This document shows positions 1 to 7,621 of a stretch of 14,645 nucleotides of DNA, one piece after another. The DNA is taken from positions 1 to 14,645 of the forward strand of contig CAYMXO010000040.1 of assembly GCA_964394445.1 (NCBI GenBank). The letters run 5' to 3'. The stretch comes from Thiopseudomonas sp964394445 (GTDB taxonomy: Bacteria > Pseudomonadota > Gammaproteobacteria > Pseudomonadales > Pseudomonadaceae). Position 1 is the first letter of the stretch. Each line of letters starts with the position of its first letter. A model generated the notes under the pieces. It was given only the letters and a program-made list of their open reading frames with translations, was not told the origin of the DNA and searched no databases. The translations under genes were made by a program, and so were the position numbers.

Positions 1-9
1 CAGCCAGCC

Positions 10-36
10 ACCTCACGGGCAAGCCCGTTCGTACAG
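10..36. repeat. REP-like palindromic element, Pseudomonas type
   Basis: The core ACGGGCAAGCCCGT (15-28) is a perfect hairpin with a tight loop. It is followed by TTCGTACAG, which resembles the CTCCTACAG tail of REP elements scattered between genes in Pseudomonas genomes. It lies outside any gene I can see, upstream of rlmA. The class is recognised from memory of the consensus. Only one copy is visible in this window, so repetitiveness is not shown here. Confidence 0.55.
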
Positions 37-174
37 AAAGCAACCGGCGCTATGGATTGCCTGCAGATGCTGCAATGGCTGGGTGCTTTTTCAGCTTCTA
101 TCATGTGTTTGGCTGGCAATGAGCGGCCATACTCTGCTTTAATTCTTCGCTGTACTTGTTGACTGTCCGGTAAT

Positions 175-178
175 GGAG
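175..178 (+). promoter_or_regulatory. Shine-Dalgarno that favours a GTG start for rlmA
   Basis: GGAG lies six bases before the GTG at 185, an ideal spacing. The ATG at 173 overlaps this motif and has nothing like a ribosome binding site before it. Starting at 185 puts the first zinc cysteine at residue 4, close to its place in E. coli RlmA. Confidence 0.5.
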
Positions 179-184
179 ACTTGT

Positions 185-1009
185 GTGCTTATTTGTCCGA
201 TCTGTGAGTCCGGATTAAACCCGACCCAAACCGGCGTGGCCTGTGAAAGCAGGCACAGCTTTGACCGCGCGCGACAGGGCTATCTGAACCTTTTGCCTGT
301 GCAGCACAAGGCGAGCAGGGCGCCGGGTGACAACGCGGACATGGTTCAGGCGCGGCGAGCATTTTTGTCGGCAGGTCATTACGAAAAAATTGCAGAGTTT
401 TTATGCCGACAGGCTATAGACGCTTGTCCGGCCATCTGGCTGGATATTGGCTGTGGCGAAGGGTACTACACCGATCGTATTGCTCAGTCGCTTGTGGAGG
501 CGCAAGGCCATGCGCTGGATATCAGCAAAGAAGCCATACTGCAGGCAAGCAAACGCAACAAAAACATCAGCTGGCTGGTTGCCAGCATGGCGCGTATCCC
601 GCTGGCAGATTGCAGCATGGATTTGCTCTTAAGCGTCTTCAGCCCGCTCAACTGGCAAGAAGCGTTGCGTTTGCTGAGCGACAAGGGCGTGTTGCTGCAT
701 CTGGGGTCGGCGCAGGATCATCTGATGGAGCTGCGTCAGCTGATCTATGAGGATGTCCGTCTGTATGATGATGCGAAACATTTGCAGGGTTTGCCTGAAG
801 GTCTGCAGGTAGTACGCACTGAGGCGTTAAGGTTTGAGCTTGGGCTGGACAGCGAGGAAGGCCGGCGGAACCTGCTGTCGATGACACCGCACGGACAGCG
901 CACAGGTGAATCAAGTTACGCCAAGGTGGTACAGGAGCTGGAGCGTGTTACGGTTTCTGTGCGGCTTGATGTGATTGCACGGAGCGGGGAATCAATCTAT
1001 GCAGCCTGA
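185..1009 (+). CDS. rlmA: 23S rRNA (guanine-N1)-methyltransferase RlmA
   Basis: This is an S-adenosylmethionine-dependent methyltransferase. In E. coli RlmA modifies N1 of G745 in 23S rRNA. From the GTG at 185 the protein has 274 residues; E. coli RlmA has 269. An N-terminal zinc finger is visible with ligands C4, C7, C20 and H24, followed by the family signature GYLNLLPVQHK and the SAM-binding loop DIGCGEGYY near residues 87-95. The family motif HLMELRQLIYEDV occurs in the C-terminal half. The ATG at 173 is an alternative start adding four residues, but it lacks a ribosome binding site. The 3' end overlaps the next gene by 11 bases, so the two are probably cotranscribed. The family call is secure. 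The exact G745 specificity is carried over from E. coli. Confidence 0.93.
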   Translation: MLICPICESGLNPTQTGVACESRHSFDRARQGYLNLLPVQHKASRAPGDNADMVQARRAFLSAGHYEKIAEFLCRQAIDACPAIWLDIGCGEGYYTDRIAQSLVEAQGHALDISKEAILQASKRNKNISWLVASMARIPLADCSMDLLLSVFSPLNWQEALRLLSDKGVLLHLGSAQDHLMELRQLIYEDVRLYDDAKHLQGLPEGLQVVRTEALRFELGLDSEEGRRNLLSMTPHGQRTGESSYAKVVQELERVTVSVRLDVIARSGESIYAA

Positions 1010-1364
1010 CATTGAAATCTATCTCAAAGACAGTTCGCACGAACAGGTTCATCAGTGGTTATGCGGGTTGTTTCAGCAGTGCAGCGACTGGCAGGCAAAG
1101 GGCAGCTTGTATCGCTGCATGTGCGATGACATTCCTGTGGTCTGGTACAACAGGGCCGTTGGTTCCTGGCATTCGCTGTTGTTTGACAGCGCGCAAACAC
1201 CCTGGGCAACTGATCTGGATTGTGCTCAGGCTGCTCACCTTGCTTTGGGAGTCGAAGTGCGCTGTGCGCCCGGCGGCTGGCAAGAGGTGCACGGCGAGGC
1301 TGTGGCTGATGACTGGCTGCAGGTTAACGCACAGGGAGTCAGCCAGATTGTCTGGCGAACCTGA
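999..1364 (+). CDS. conserved hypothetical protein, Trp-rich, next to rlmA
   Basis: I cannot assign a function to this 121-residue protein. It is soluble in appearance, acidic and rich in tryptophan (eight Trp), with no signal peptide, membrane segment or catalytic motif that I recognise. Five cysteines are scattered (for example in LYRCMCDD) without a clear metal-site pattern. The ATG at 999 is preferred because GGGGA (986-990) lies eight bases upstream; a TTG at 975 would add eight residues without a site. It overlaps the end of rlmA by 11 bases, so it is likely translated from the same message. Codon use matches its neighbours and the frame is clean, so I take it as a real gene. Confidence 0.75.
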   Translation: MQPDIEIYLKDSSHEQVHQWLCGLFQQCSDWQAKGSLYRCMCDDIPVVWYNRAVGSWHSLLFDSAQTPWATDLDCAQAAHLALGVEVRCAPGGWQEVHGEAVADDWLQVNAQGVSQIVWRT

Positions 1365-1445
1365 GCCTTGGTTACACTGTAGCCCTGTCGAGCAACGGCA
1401 ACCCGCGGTTACCGCTGCAAGAAGTGAAGCACGCCTGGTGCAGGC

Positions 1446-2108
1446 TTAGTCGGTGACATGCAGTTGCTGGTACAGCCAGTTGCCAATATCAAGAATTTGC
1501 TCGTGGGTGACTTCGTGTTGCATCGGATAATCCTTCCAGGTGCTTGAGACACCCCATTCGCTCAGCTGCTGCGCTGCAGCCTGGCCCATCACCATGGGTA
1601 CCACACCGTCATAGCGCCCGTGCATGTTCAGTGCGGGCGGCTTGGCCACCGGTTGCACGGCTTCCTCGAAGGTGGGCGCGTAGGTTGACAGTGCCATGAC
1701 ACCGCCGAGTGGCTGCTGCCAGCGCAGGTAAGCCGTGTGCAACACCACTGCGCCGCCCTGGGAAAAACCGGCAAGAAAAATACGCCGAGGGTCGATTCCG
1801 GCATCACGCTGGGCTTCGATGGTGCGAATCAGTTTGTTGCTGGACTCTTCCAGCTGATCGCTGTTGATGGCGCGTTTTCCCGGGCTGATAGACAAAATAT
1901 CATACCAGCTGGGCATTTTATAACCGCCATTGATGGTGACCGCCTGGCTCGGGGCCTGCGGCAAAATAAAACGCACGTGGGGCAGCTGCGGCTGCAGCAT
2001 GCGGGCAACCGGTTCAAAGTCGCTACGACCGGCTCCCAGGCCGTGCAGCCAGATTACACAGGCATCGGCGGGCTTCAAGGCTTCAACAATCAGGGCGGTT
2101 TCCAGCAT
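1446..2108 (-). CDS. carboxylesterase, alpha/beta-hydrolase (phospholipase/carboxylesterase family)
   Basis: This 220-residue serine hydrolase belongs to the cytoplasmic carboxylesterase/acyl-protein thioesterase family typified by Pseudomonas fluorescens carboxylesterase. The oxyanion region WLHGLGAG (20-27) and the nucleophile elbow GFSQGG with Ser116 are visible. The other triad members should be Asp167 in HGRYDGVVP and His198 in MQHEV, close to the Ser114/Asp168/His199 triad of the known enzyme. There is no signal peptide. The start at 2108 is supported by AGAGAGGA a few bases upstream on this strand. The gene starts 11 bases after the asparaginase-like gene, so the two form a leftward pair. 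The gene converges with the hypothetical gene to its left across about 80 bases. The true substrate is unknown; short-chain esters or acylated proteins are possible. Confidence 0.93.
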   Translation of the reverse strand: MLETALIVEALKPADACVIWLHGLGAGRSDFEPVARMLQPQLPHVRFILPQAPSQAVTINGGYKMPSWYDILSISPGKRAINSDQLEESSNKLIRTIEAQRDAGIDPRRIFLAGFSQGGAVVLHTAYLRWQQPLGGVMALSTYAPTFEEAVQPVAKPPALNMHGRYDGVVPMVMGQAAAQQLSEWGVSSTWKDYPMQHEVTHEQILDIGNWLYQQLHVTD

Positions 2109-2119
2109 GGGGTCCTCTC

Positions 2120-2602
2120 TTACAGTGATTCAAAGCGGCTTTCGGTACGGTTCTTTCGCACCTGGCCGGCCTGAAATATTTTTCCGTTCATTGCAATGTA
2201 AACGCCCGCGGGCAAACACTGCACCGCACCCAGAGCAAAACCCAGGTTAAAGGGCGCATCGCTATGCAGCATGCGGGCCGGCTGCATGGCGCCGGTAAAA
2301 ACTACAGTTTTGCCAGCAACCTCGCCCAGCGCGGCAGCGCTTTGCGTCATGGTGTCGGTACCATGGATGATCAGGACTTTGCTGGCCGCTGTTTGTCGCA
2401 CGTTCTGCGCCAGCAGTTCGCGGTCGGTATCGGTAAACTCCAGGCTGTCTTTTTTTAGCAGGCTGGTGATCCGGTAGGCAACGTTGACTCCGGCATCGGC
2501 TAACAAGGGGCCAGCCATGGGTTCGCCAATGCTGAACTCCGACAGGGCATCGTAGTAAACTTTGTCGAAGGTGCCGCCGGTGGTAAAGATCTGAATTGAC
2601 AT
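2120..2602 (-). CDS. single-domain asparaginase-like protein
   Basis: The 160-residue product matches only the N-terminal domain of bacterial L-asparaginases, which normally have about 330 residues. Both catalytic signatures are present: TTGGT (Thr11 is the likely nucleophile) and HGTDT (80-84, the Thr-Asp pair). VFTGAMQP (101-108) and a lysine in QVRKN (Lys150), at the place of the catalytic lysine of E. coli AnsB, are also present. The C-terminal domain, which completes the active site of the neighbouring subunit in two-domain enzymes, is absent. The reading frame stops cleanly 11 bases before the esterase gene, with no remnant downstream, so this looks like a compact family rather than a recent truncation. 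The ATG at 2602 starts the usual beta strand but has no visible Shine-Dalgarno; a TTG at 2638 is an alternative. Activity on asparagine is unproven. Confidence 0.82.
   Translation of the reverse strand: MSIQIFTTGGTFDKVYYDALSEFSIGEPMAGPLLADAGVNVAYRITSLLKKDSLEFTDTDRELLAQNVRQTAASKVLIIHGTDTMTQSAAALGEVAGKTVVFTGAMQPARMLHSDAPFNLGFALGAVQCLPAGVYIAMNGKIFQAGQVRKNRTESRFESL
2596..2601 (+). promoter_or_regulatory. possible -35 element (TTGACA) for the GIY-YIG gene
   Basis: A perfect TTGACA lies on the + strand, but the bases 16-19 downstream (around TGTCTGTAA) are a poor -10. It would only make sense if the GIY-YIG gene starts at GTG 2674 and not at TTG 2617. It is listed as a candidate only. Confidence 0.2.
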
Positions 2603-2616
2603 GGAGAATTGCGGAT

Positions 2617-2922
2617 TTGTCTGTAAACGAATGCACAAAGTCTAGCCCAGAAGGGGATGCGCCGGCCAGCCCGGTGGACTGGTATGTGTATCTGGTGCGG
2701 GCAGCCAACGGCGCACTGTATTGCGGCATCAGTACAGATCCGCAGCGGCGTTTTCAGCAGCACCAAAGTGGTAAGGGCGCAAGATTTTTCAACAGCAGCC
2801 CGGCACAGGCCATGGTTTATGTGGAAGCTTGTGCGGATAAAGGGGAAGCGTTGCGGCGGGAAATCGCGATCAAACGGTTGAGCAAGGCGCAGAAGGAACG
2901 GCTGGCCGGCGCTTTCTGCTGA
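2617..2922 (+). CDS. GIY-YIG nuclease superfamily protein, YhbQ/UPF0213 type
   Basis: This small protein of about 101 residues carries the GIY-YIG fold. The two signature strands are WYVYLVRA and LYCGISTD, followed by the arginine in PQRRFQQHQSG and the family run ALRREIAIKRLSKAQKERL. Those sequences place it in the YhbQ group; E. coli YhbQ has been linked to DNA nicking and repair, but the role of the group is not settled. The start is uncertain: TTG 2617 (with GGAG at 2603-2606), TTG 2596 and GTG 2674 are all in frame. I prefer 2617 because Pseudomonas homologues, as I recall them, carry a short polar extension before the first strand. The gene diverges from the asparaginase-like gene and ends five bases before a strong hairpin. 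Confidence 0.85.
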   Translation: MSVNECTKSSPEGDAPASPVDWYVYLVRAANGALYCGISTDPQRRFQQHQSGKGARFFNSSPAQAMVYVEACADKGEALRREIAIKRLSKAQKERLAGAFC

Positions 2923-2927
2923 AACAA

Positions 2928-2953
2928 AATGCCCGGCTGCAAAGCCGGGCATT
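2928..2953 (-). terminator. rho-independent terminator of the pil operon, perhaps bidirectional
   Basis: AATGCCCGGC pairs perfectly with GCCGGGCATT, a 10-base-pair stem with a six-base loop. Read on the minus strand it is followed by TTTTGTTTC, so it should end the leftward pilE message, whose stop codon lies only nine bases away. On the plus strand it directly follows the GIY-YIG stop codon but lacks a proper T tract, so termination in that direction would be weaker. Confidence 0.88.
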
Positions 2954-2962
2954 GTATGGGTT

Positions 2963-3349
2963 TTACCAGCAACCGACAGGTGTTTTATCGCCGCGGCTGT
3001 CGGCGGTCATGGTACCGCACTGCGGATCGGTTCTGGCGGCAGTTGCACTGACCGAAACACAGCGCGCAATGCTGCTGTCCTCGCAGGCTGCCATGGTACC
3101 TATGCTATACTTGCCAGTTTCCGAACCAGCAGATATATCCAGACCGACCAGGCTTGTGGTGTATGTCATATTCTGTGAGTGATGGCGCTCCTGTGCCTGG
3201 AGCACGCGCAGGATATGCGCGGCTCCTTCTGCCCGATTGGTTCGCAAGACATAGTTCTGATAGCTGGGGTAGGCGATTGAGGCGAGGATGCCAACAATCA
3301 CCACCACGATCATCACTTCAATCAAGGTAAAGCCGAGCTGTTTTTTCAT
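2963..3349 (-). CDS. pilE: type IV minor pilin PilE
   Basis: This 128-residue prepilin belongs to the minor-pilin set that primes type IVa pilus assembly and connects to the fibre. The six-residue leader MKKQLG ends in the PilD cleavage site before FTLIEV, with Glu at mature position 5 and a long hydrophobic helix after it. Four cysteines (89, 97, 111, 127) fit the disulfides of the globular head, and the C-terminal GDKTPVGCW matches the usual ending. The start overlaps the pilY1 stop by one base (TAATG), with GGAGGA upstream inside pilY1, so translation is probably coupled. It is the last gene of the operon and is followed by the hairpin terminator. Confidence 0.94.
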   Translation of the reverse strand: MKKQLGFTLIEVMIVVVIVGILASIAYPSYQNYVLRTNRAEGAAHILRVLQAQERHHSQNMTYTTSLVGLDISAGSETGKYSIGTMAACEDSSIARCVSVSATAARTDPQCGTMTADSRGDKTPVGCW

Positions 3350-6300
3350 TATTCATCTTCCTCCTGTTCCCGCCAGTGGGTCGCCTTGATTGGGCTATCG
3401 TCTGGTGCAGTGTAGATGCCGTCATGCAGACCGCCTTCTGTGCCTTCTGGCGTAACCAGAATTACCGGGGTTGGTGGAATACCAGCCTGTTTGTTGACCA
3501 TGCTGCGTATCTGTACGGTTTTGCCATCGATTTCAGTGGTAAAGACACCCTCGGCGGTGCGCAGGCTGAGTCCGTAGGTGCGACCGATGCCGACATCAGA
3601 GCCGCACTGGGAAACTGCTTCGCCGCGCGGCGAGAAGGTCGAGAACAGCACGGTGCCGCTATAGGAGATCGAGTCGGCCAGGACTTTTTCGCCTCGGGGC
3701 AGACGCAGCATGAAACCATTACTGCTCAGCAGGTGTTTTTTCTGCTTGTCACTCATGGTATCGCCAGCTAGATCCAGTTTTTTATACTCGTCATTGATTT
3801 TTACCCGCAGGGCATAAATGCCGGTTGTTGGGTGGCGGGTAGCTGCATAAGCCTCATCGATCAGGTCCAGGTAATGCTGGAAAGTACCTTCCAGACCGTC
3901 TGCCTCATTTTTTTTGAGGTCGGCAGCAGCAAGTAGGCCATCACGTTCTGTATGGAGCGCTGTTACGTCAGAAACGAGCTGATTATGGCTATTCTTACGG
4001 CTTTCAGAGTCGCCAAGCCTGGCCTGCTCCTGATCAACGCCTGCGAGAATGCCAGCAATATCCGCGGTGCCTGAGGTTACTCCGGGCAAAAGATTTGTAA
4101 CTCCCGCCATGTCGTAGCTTGAGGGGTCGTTAACGAGTGCTGCGAGCTCTGTAAGCAGGTCAGTCAGGTTGCTGTTGATTGTCTCCCGGTTAGCGCCATT
4201 TGTGACATGAGTGGCATATTGGGATTCAAGATCCGCATCCAGAGGGTTAGCTAGGTCGGAAAAATCGCCGTAACCACTGTAATCGGTAATGGCACCGGGA
4301 AATTTGCTCTCAATTTCATTCTTCAAGTCCACGGTCAGATCGGGATGCGCGTGGCCTTTCAGGATGAAGTTTTCTTTCTCAACCAACGCATTGGCAGCCA
4401 CTTCCAGGTCGTTTTGCATGGTTTCCAGGCCGGCGTACAGGTTAGCCAAATCTTGTGTTTTGGGATCAGTAGGGTCCATGGTCTGGATGGCATTCAACAG
4501 CTCCATTTTTACCTGCTGCAGACCGTGCTGGGCTGTGACTTCCTGATTGTGCTGTGCGTAGTACGATGGATTGTACAGGGCATGCGGATCGTAGTTGTCA
4601 GCATCAAAAACCGGGTAGAAGCCCATGATCTTGCCGTCAGCAACACGCATTTTGTCGGCTGCTTGCGTTGTTAGATCCAGGTACTGCTCCCTGAGCGCCG
4701 TGTAGCCGATGACGTTTTTATGGCTCTCGAAGTTGTTCTCCGCGCCTCTGACAGCATTTTCCAGTTGATCAATTTGTTCTTGCAGCTGGGCTACCTGGTC
4801 ATACACAGCTTGCGCATTGGCATCGTTATCATCAAGGCCAGACACATCTGCGAGATTGTTTTCTGTAATCACCGGCGGGTTGCTCAAGGCAGAGCGTGAC
4901 TGGGTCACATAGGTGTCACGGATCATATAGAAACGGTCATCGGTCTCCTCGTTTAGCGGGTTCTCGCGGAAACCGCTGCCGATGGAGACAGTGAAGTAAG
5001 GTGACTGACCGCGGTCACGGATCAGGGCAACGTCCGGGCTGTTGAAGAAACGGCGGTTGTTGCCCTTGTCGCTACCGCCAAAATTGGCAAAACGATGGCC
5101 TCTAATCTGGCCAACGTCGCCGCCTGCAATATCAAAGCGGAAAATTTGTCCGCGCAGGTCGGTGGCGTAAATGATGTCGATCAGGCCGTCATTGTTGATA
5201 TCAATAAGGGTCGGGCTGGCTGGCATGCTGTTGGTCATGCTGGCAAGAGTCATCTGGTTAAGGCTGTCAGTGTTGGATTGCGTACGTCCGTTGTTGCCTG
5301 AAGCTCGCCACAGAAGCTCGCCGGTTTCTGCGTCAACAATATAGATGGCGTTGCCAACTTCATCATTTTTTGGCACGTTGTTGCCAACCACATCATGTTT
5401 GACATCATAGCCCCCGGTAAATACCAGCACGTCTTTGGTGCTGCCATTTACTTTTAGTTTGCCGATTTTGGCGGCAGAGTAGGTCAGGCCCAGGCGCTCA
5501 AAGCCGGGTGTTATATCGGTGGTGCCACTGGTTGGGCGGTAAATGTTGCTGTAGTTTTCGTTTGTTGCATCTTGATAAATCAGGTCGCGATAGTTGTCCT
5601 TGTAGGCCCCCTTGAGTACCCACTTGAGTTTCGGGCTGCTCAGGTCTTTTACATCTAGGGCATAGTAGTTGCTGCCACCACGGCGCATGCCAGCGTACAG
5701 GTAGGCCTTGCTGATTTTGCGGGTATCGTCGGAAAGCTTGTTGCCATATTGGGTCAGGGCAGTGAAGTAGCCGTCCATGCCATAGGCTTTATTGTTGTAA
5801 CTCTTGCTGTCTGCACGGTATTTTTCCGGAATATGCAGTAATTCTTTAGGCAGAAAAGCGAATTTCTCTTTGCCGGTTTTGGCATCGATTGCATGAATAA
5901 AGCCTTCGTTGGTGCCGACAAAGATGGAAACTTCTTCTTTTGAACCGGCTCCCTCCGCACGCACGATATCTTCATCGGTAGTGTATGCAATCAGACGGGG
6001 TTCGTTATGCAAAATATCACCAATGGCCATACGATTGCCCGTACCGTCCGTTTTTTTACCCATGACCCAGTTGATAACTTCTTTGCGTTGGCTGGTGGTC
6101 GAAACTCCAAGCATCGCGTTGCTGATATCAGTTGTACTGTTTGTGTGGCTGGATGAGCCATTACTGGAGAACACCTTTAGATCTTCCGGTGTTCCGGCAT
6201 TAGCACTGCCAGCTTTTTTGTCATTGCCAAACCAAGTGTAGATCTTGCGCGAACCGGGGGTCATATTGGAGGCAAAACCACCCTTGCCAACATCCTCACC

Positions 6301-7596
6301 ATCCACGACCGTGTTCCAGAGGCTGGACGAGGTTTCCTTGAAAAAGCCGGTTTCAGGATCGATGGCTTGTGTGCCGTTACGGTCAACGATCATTGGCGTA
6401 ATTGGCTTGCCATCTGCGTCCTGGGTTTTGAGCTTGTATTTTTTAACGTTGCCCAGCCAGTTGGTCCCTTCAGAAGGGCGGAACAGGGCATAGTAAAGCT
6501 CGTCACGGAAGCCAAAGTTGTTGTAGGCGGTAACCGCTACGCTGGGCGCCACAAAGGTAGTGTTGGCGGCCGTGATGTCGACAATAATGGATTGCAAAGC
6601 ATCAGCCAGGCCAGAAGCGGTATTGGAAGTAAAATAATGCCCGCCGCCCGCTGCCGCCGCATTGACCAGTAACGGCAGGTCGAGCGCAAAGCCGACAAAA
6701 TGGGAGGTGACGTTCTGCATCCGGTTGGTGGGATCACTGAACTTTTTCGGATAGCCATTTTCGGCAGCAATATCCTGGTTATACATGTATTCAGCCAGGT
6801 GCGGCAGGCACTGGCCATTTCCTGTGTCGCAACTGGATTTTTTCCAGACCGGGTTGGTTGACCCTCCTTGTGGTGCGGTTTTTTCCAACAAGGCCTTGAT
6901 ATCGCTGTTGGAGCTGTTGTCACTGACAGGTGCACCATCGGTAATATAAACGATATGGGTTTTCTGACAGCTGTGGCTGATAGGGGACTTGTATTGCCAG
7001 CTGCAATTATTTCTGCTGCTACAATTAGCAGTTGAATTAACCAGGGCATTCCTGTCCGTGCCATTGCGCTGATTAGCGTCATACTTTCCCCAAACTGGCT
7101 GCTTGCCGGCCAAATATAAGTAGGACTCGTAATAGGTTTCCGACATTGGGGTGTTGCCACCGGCAATAATTGTGGCGTTGATTTTATCCAGGAAGGCTTG
7201 GGTATTGCCGGGAGTCAGCTGTTCTACCGCTTTGGTTACGGCGCCTCCATCCCTGCCATGAAAGCGCATAAAACCCAGATTGACGTTTTTGTCTTTAAGG
7301 TCGTTTACCAGGTTGTGCACTACCTCGCGTAGTACTTCGATTCGTTGCATTTGTCTGGTTGTAGGTTGTCCCGATATATTAGTGCCTGTTTGTATGCTGG
7401 TACCGGGAACCCCTGTAGTCATGCTGCCGGAGGTGTCTAGTATCAGCAGGATGTTGGGGCGGATCTGTTGGTCGGCCGGAACTTCCTTGGGTACATAAAT
7501 TTCAGTATCGTCAGCAAGGGCGACCTGCAGGCTGGCGCTTACATAGAGGCAACCGGCAATGGCGAGGGCCAGAGGCTTCAATTGTGTACGTTTCAT
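3349..7596 (-). CDS. pilY1: PilY1, type IV pilus tip adhesin/biogenesis factor, with a long coiled-coil insertion
   Basis: PilY1 sits at the pilus tip and acts in adhesion, surface sensing and control of retraction. A Sec signal peptide is visible (about 1-28, ending VALA). Next comes a von Willebrand A-like domain with the MIDAS motif DTSGS (54-58), a conserved Thr in GGNTPM (149) and Asp220 in ITDGAP. The C-terminal PilC/PilY1 beta-propeller spans roughly 520-920 and 1290-1360. Within it DINNDGLID (799-807) is an EF-hand-like calcium loop equivalent to the one that governs retraction in P. aeruginosa PilY1. The protein has 1415 residues against about 1160 in P. aeruginosa. The excess lies at about 920-1279, a helical region with clear heptads at 931-956 and 1207-1246. 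The gene follows the small CxxC gene after 25 bases and overlaps pilE by one base. AGGAAGA upstream supports the start. Confidence 0.95.
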   Translation of the reverse strand: MKRTQLKPLALAIAGCLYVSASLQVALADDTEIYVPKEVPADQQIRPNILLILDTSGSMTTGVPGTSIQTGTNISGQPTTRQMQRIEVLREVVHNLVNDLKDKNVNLGFMRFHGRDGGAVTKAVEQLTPGNTQAFLDKINATIIAGGNTPMSETYYESYLYLAGKQPVWGKYDANQRNGTDRNALVNSTANCSSRNNCSWQYKSPISHSCQKTHIVYITDGAPVSDNSSNSDIKALLEKTAPQGGSTNPVWKKSSCDTGNGQCLPHLAEYMYNQDIAAENGYPKKFSDPTNRMQNVTSHFVGFALDLPLLVNAAAAGGGHYFTSNTASGLADALQSIIVDITAANTTFVAPSVAVTAYNNFGFRDELYYALFRPSEGTNWLGNVKKYKLKTQDADGKPITPMIVDRNGTQAIDPETGFFKETSSSLWNTVVDGEDVGKGGFASNMTPGSRKIYTWFGNDKKAGSANAGTPEDLKVFSSNGSSSHTNSTTDISNAMLGVSTTSQRKEVINWVMGKKTDGTGNRMAIGDILHNEPRLIAYTTDEDIVRAEGAGSKEEVSIFVGTNEGFIHAIDAKTGKEKFAFLPKELLHIPEKYRADSKSYNNKAYGMDGYFTALTQYGNKLSDDTRKISKAYLYAGMRRGGSNYYALDVKDLSSPKLKWVLKGAYKDNYRDLIYQDATNENYSNIYRPTSGTTDITPGFERLGLTYSAAKIGKLKVNGSTKDVLVFTGGYDVKHDVVGNNVPKNDEVGNAIYIVDAETGELLWRASGNNGRTQSNTDSLNQMTLASMTNSMPASPTLIDINNDGLIDIIYATDLRGQIFRFDIAGGDVGQIRGHRFANFGGSDKGNNRRFFNSPDVALIRDRGQSPYFTVSIGSGFRENPLNEETDDRFYMIRDTYVTQSRSALSNPPVITENNLADVSGLDDNDANAQAVYDQVAQLQEQIDQLENAVRGAENNFESHKNVIGYTALREQYLDLTTQAADKMRVADGKIMGFYPVFDADNYDPHALYNPSYYAQHNQEVTAQHGLQQVKMELLNAIQTMDPTDPKTQDLANLYAGLETMQNDLEVAANALVEKENFILKGHAHPDLTVDLKNEIESKFPGAITDYSGYGDFSDLANPLDADLESQYATHVTNGANRETINSNLTDLLTELAALVNDPSSYDMAGVTNLLPGVTSGTADIAGILAGVDQEQARLGDSESRKNSHNQLVSDVTALHTERDGLLAAADLKKNEADGLEGTFQHYLDLIDEAYAATRHPTTGIYALRVKINDEYKKLDLAGDTMSDKQKKHLLSSNGFMLRLPRGEKVLADSISYSGTVLFSTFSPRGEAVSQCGSDVGIGRTYGLSLRTAEGVFTTEIDGKTVQIRSMVNKQAGIPPTPVILVTPEGTEGGLHDGIYTAPDDSPIKATHWREQEEDE

Positions 7597-7621
7597 GGGT
7601 TTGTCTTCCTAGTTTGCCAGT

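Noticed and set aside
1365..1445. Terminator between the convergent hypothetical and esterase genes
   Set aside because: Only five-base stems (for example GCCTG/CAGGC at 1433-1445) without a T tract are present.
5250..7166. Several open frames on both strands within pilY1
   Set aside because: All overlap a single long gene with continuous family features and have no starts or domains of their own.
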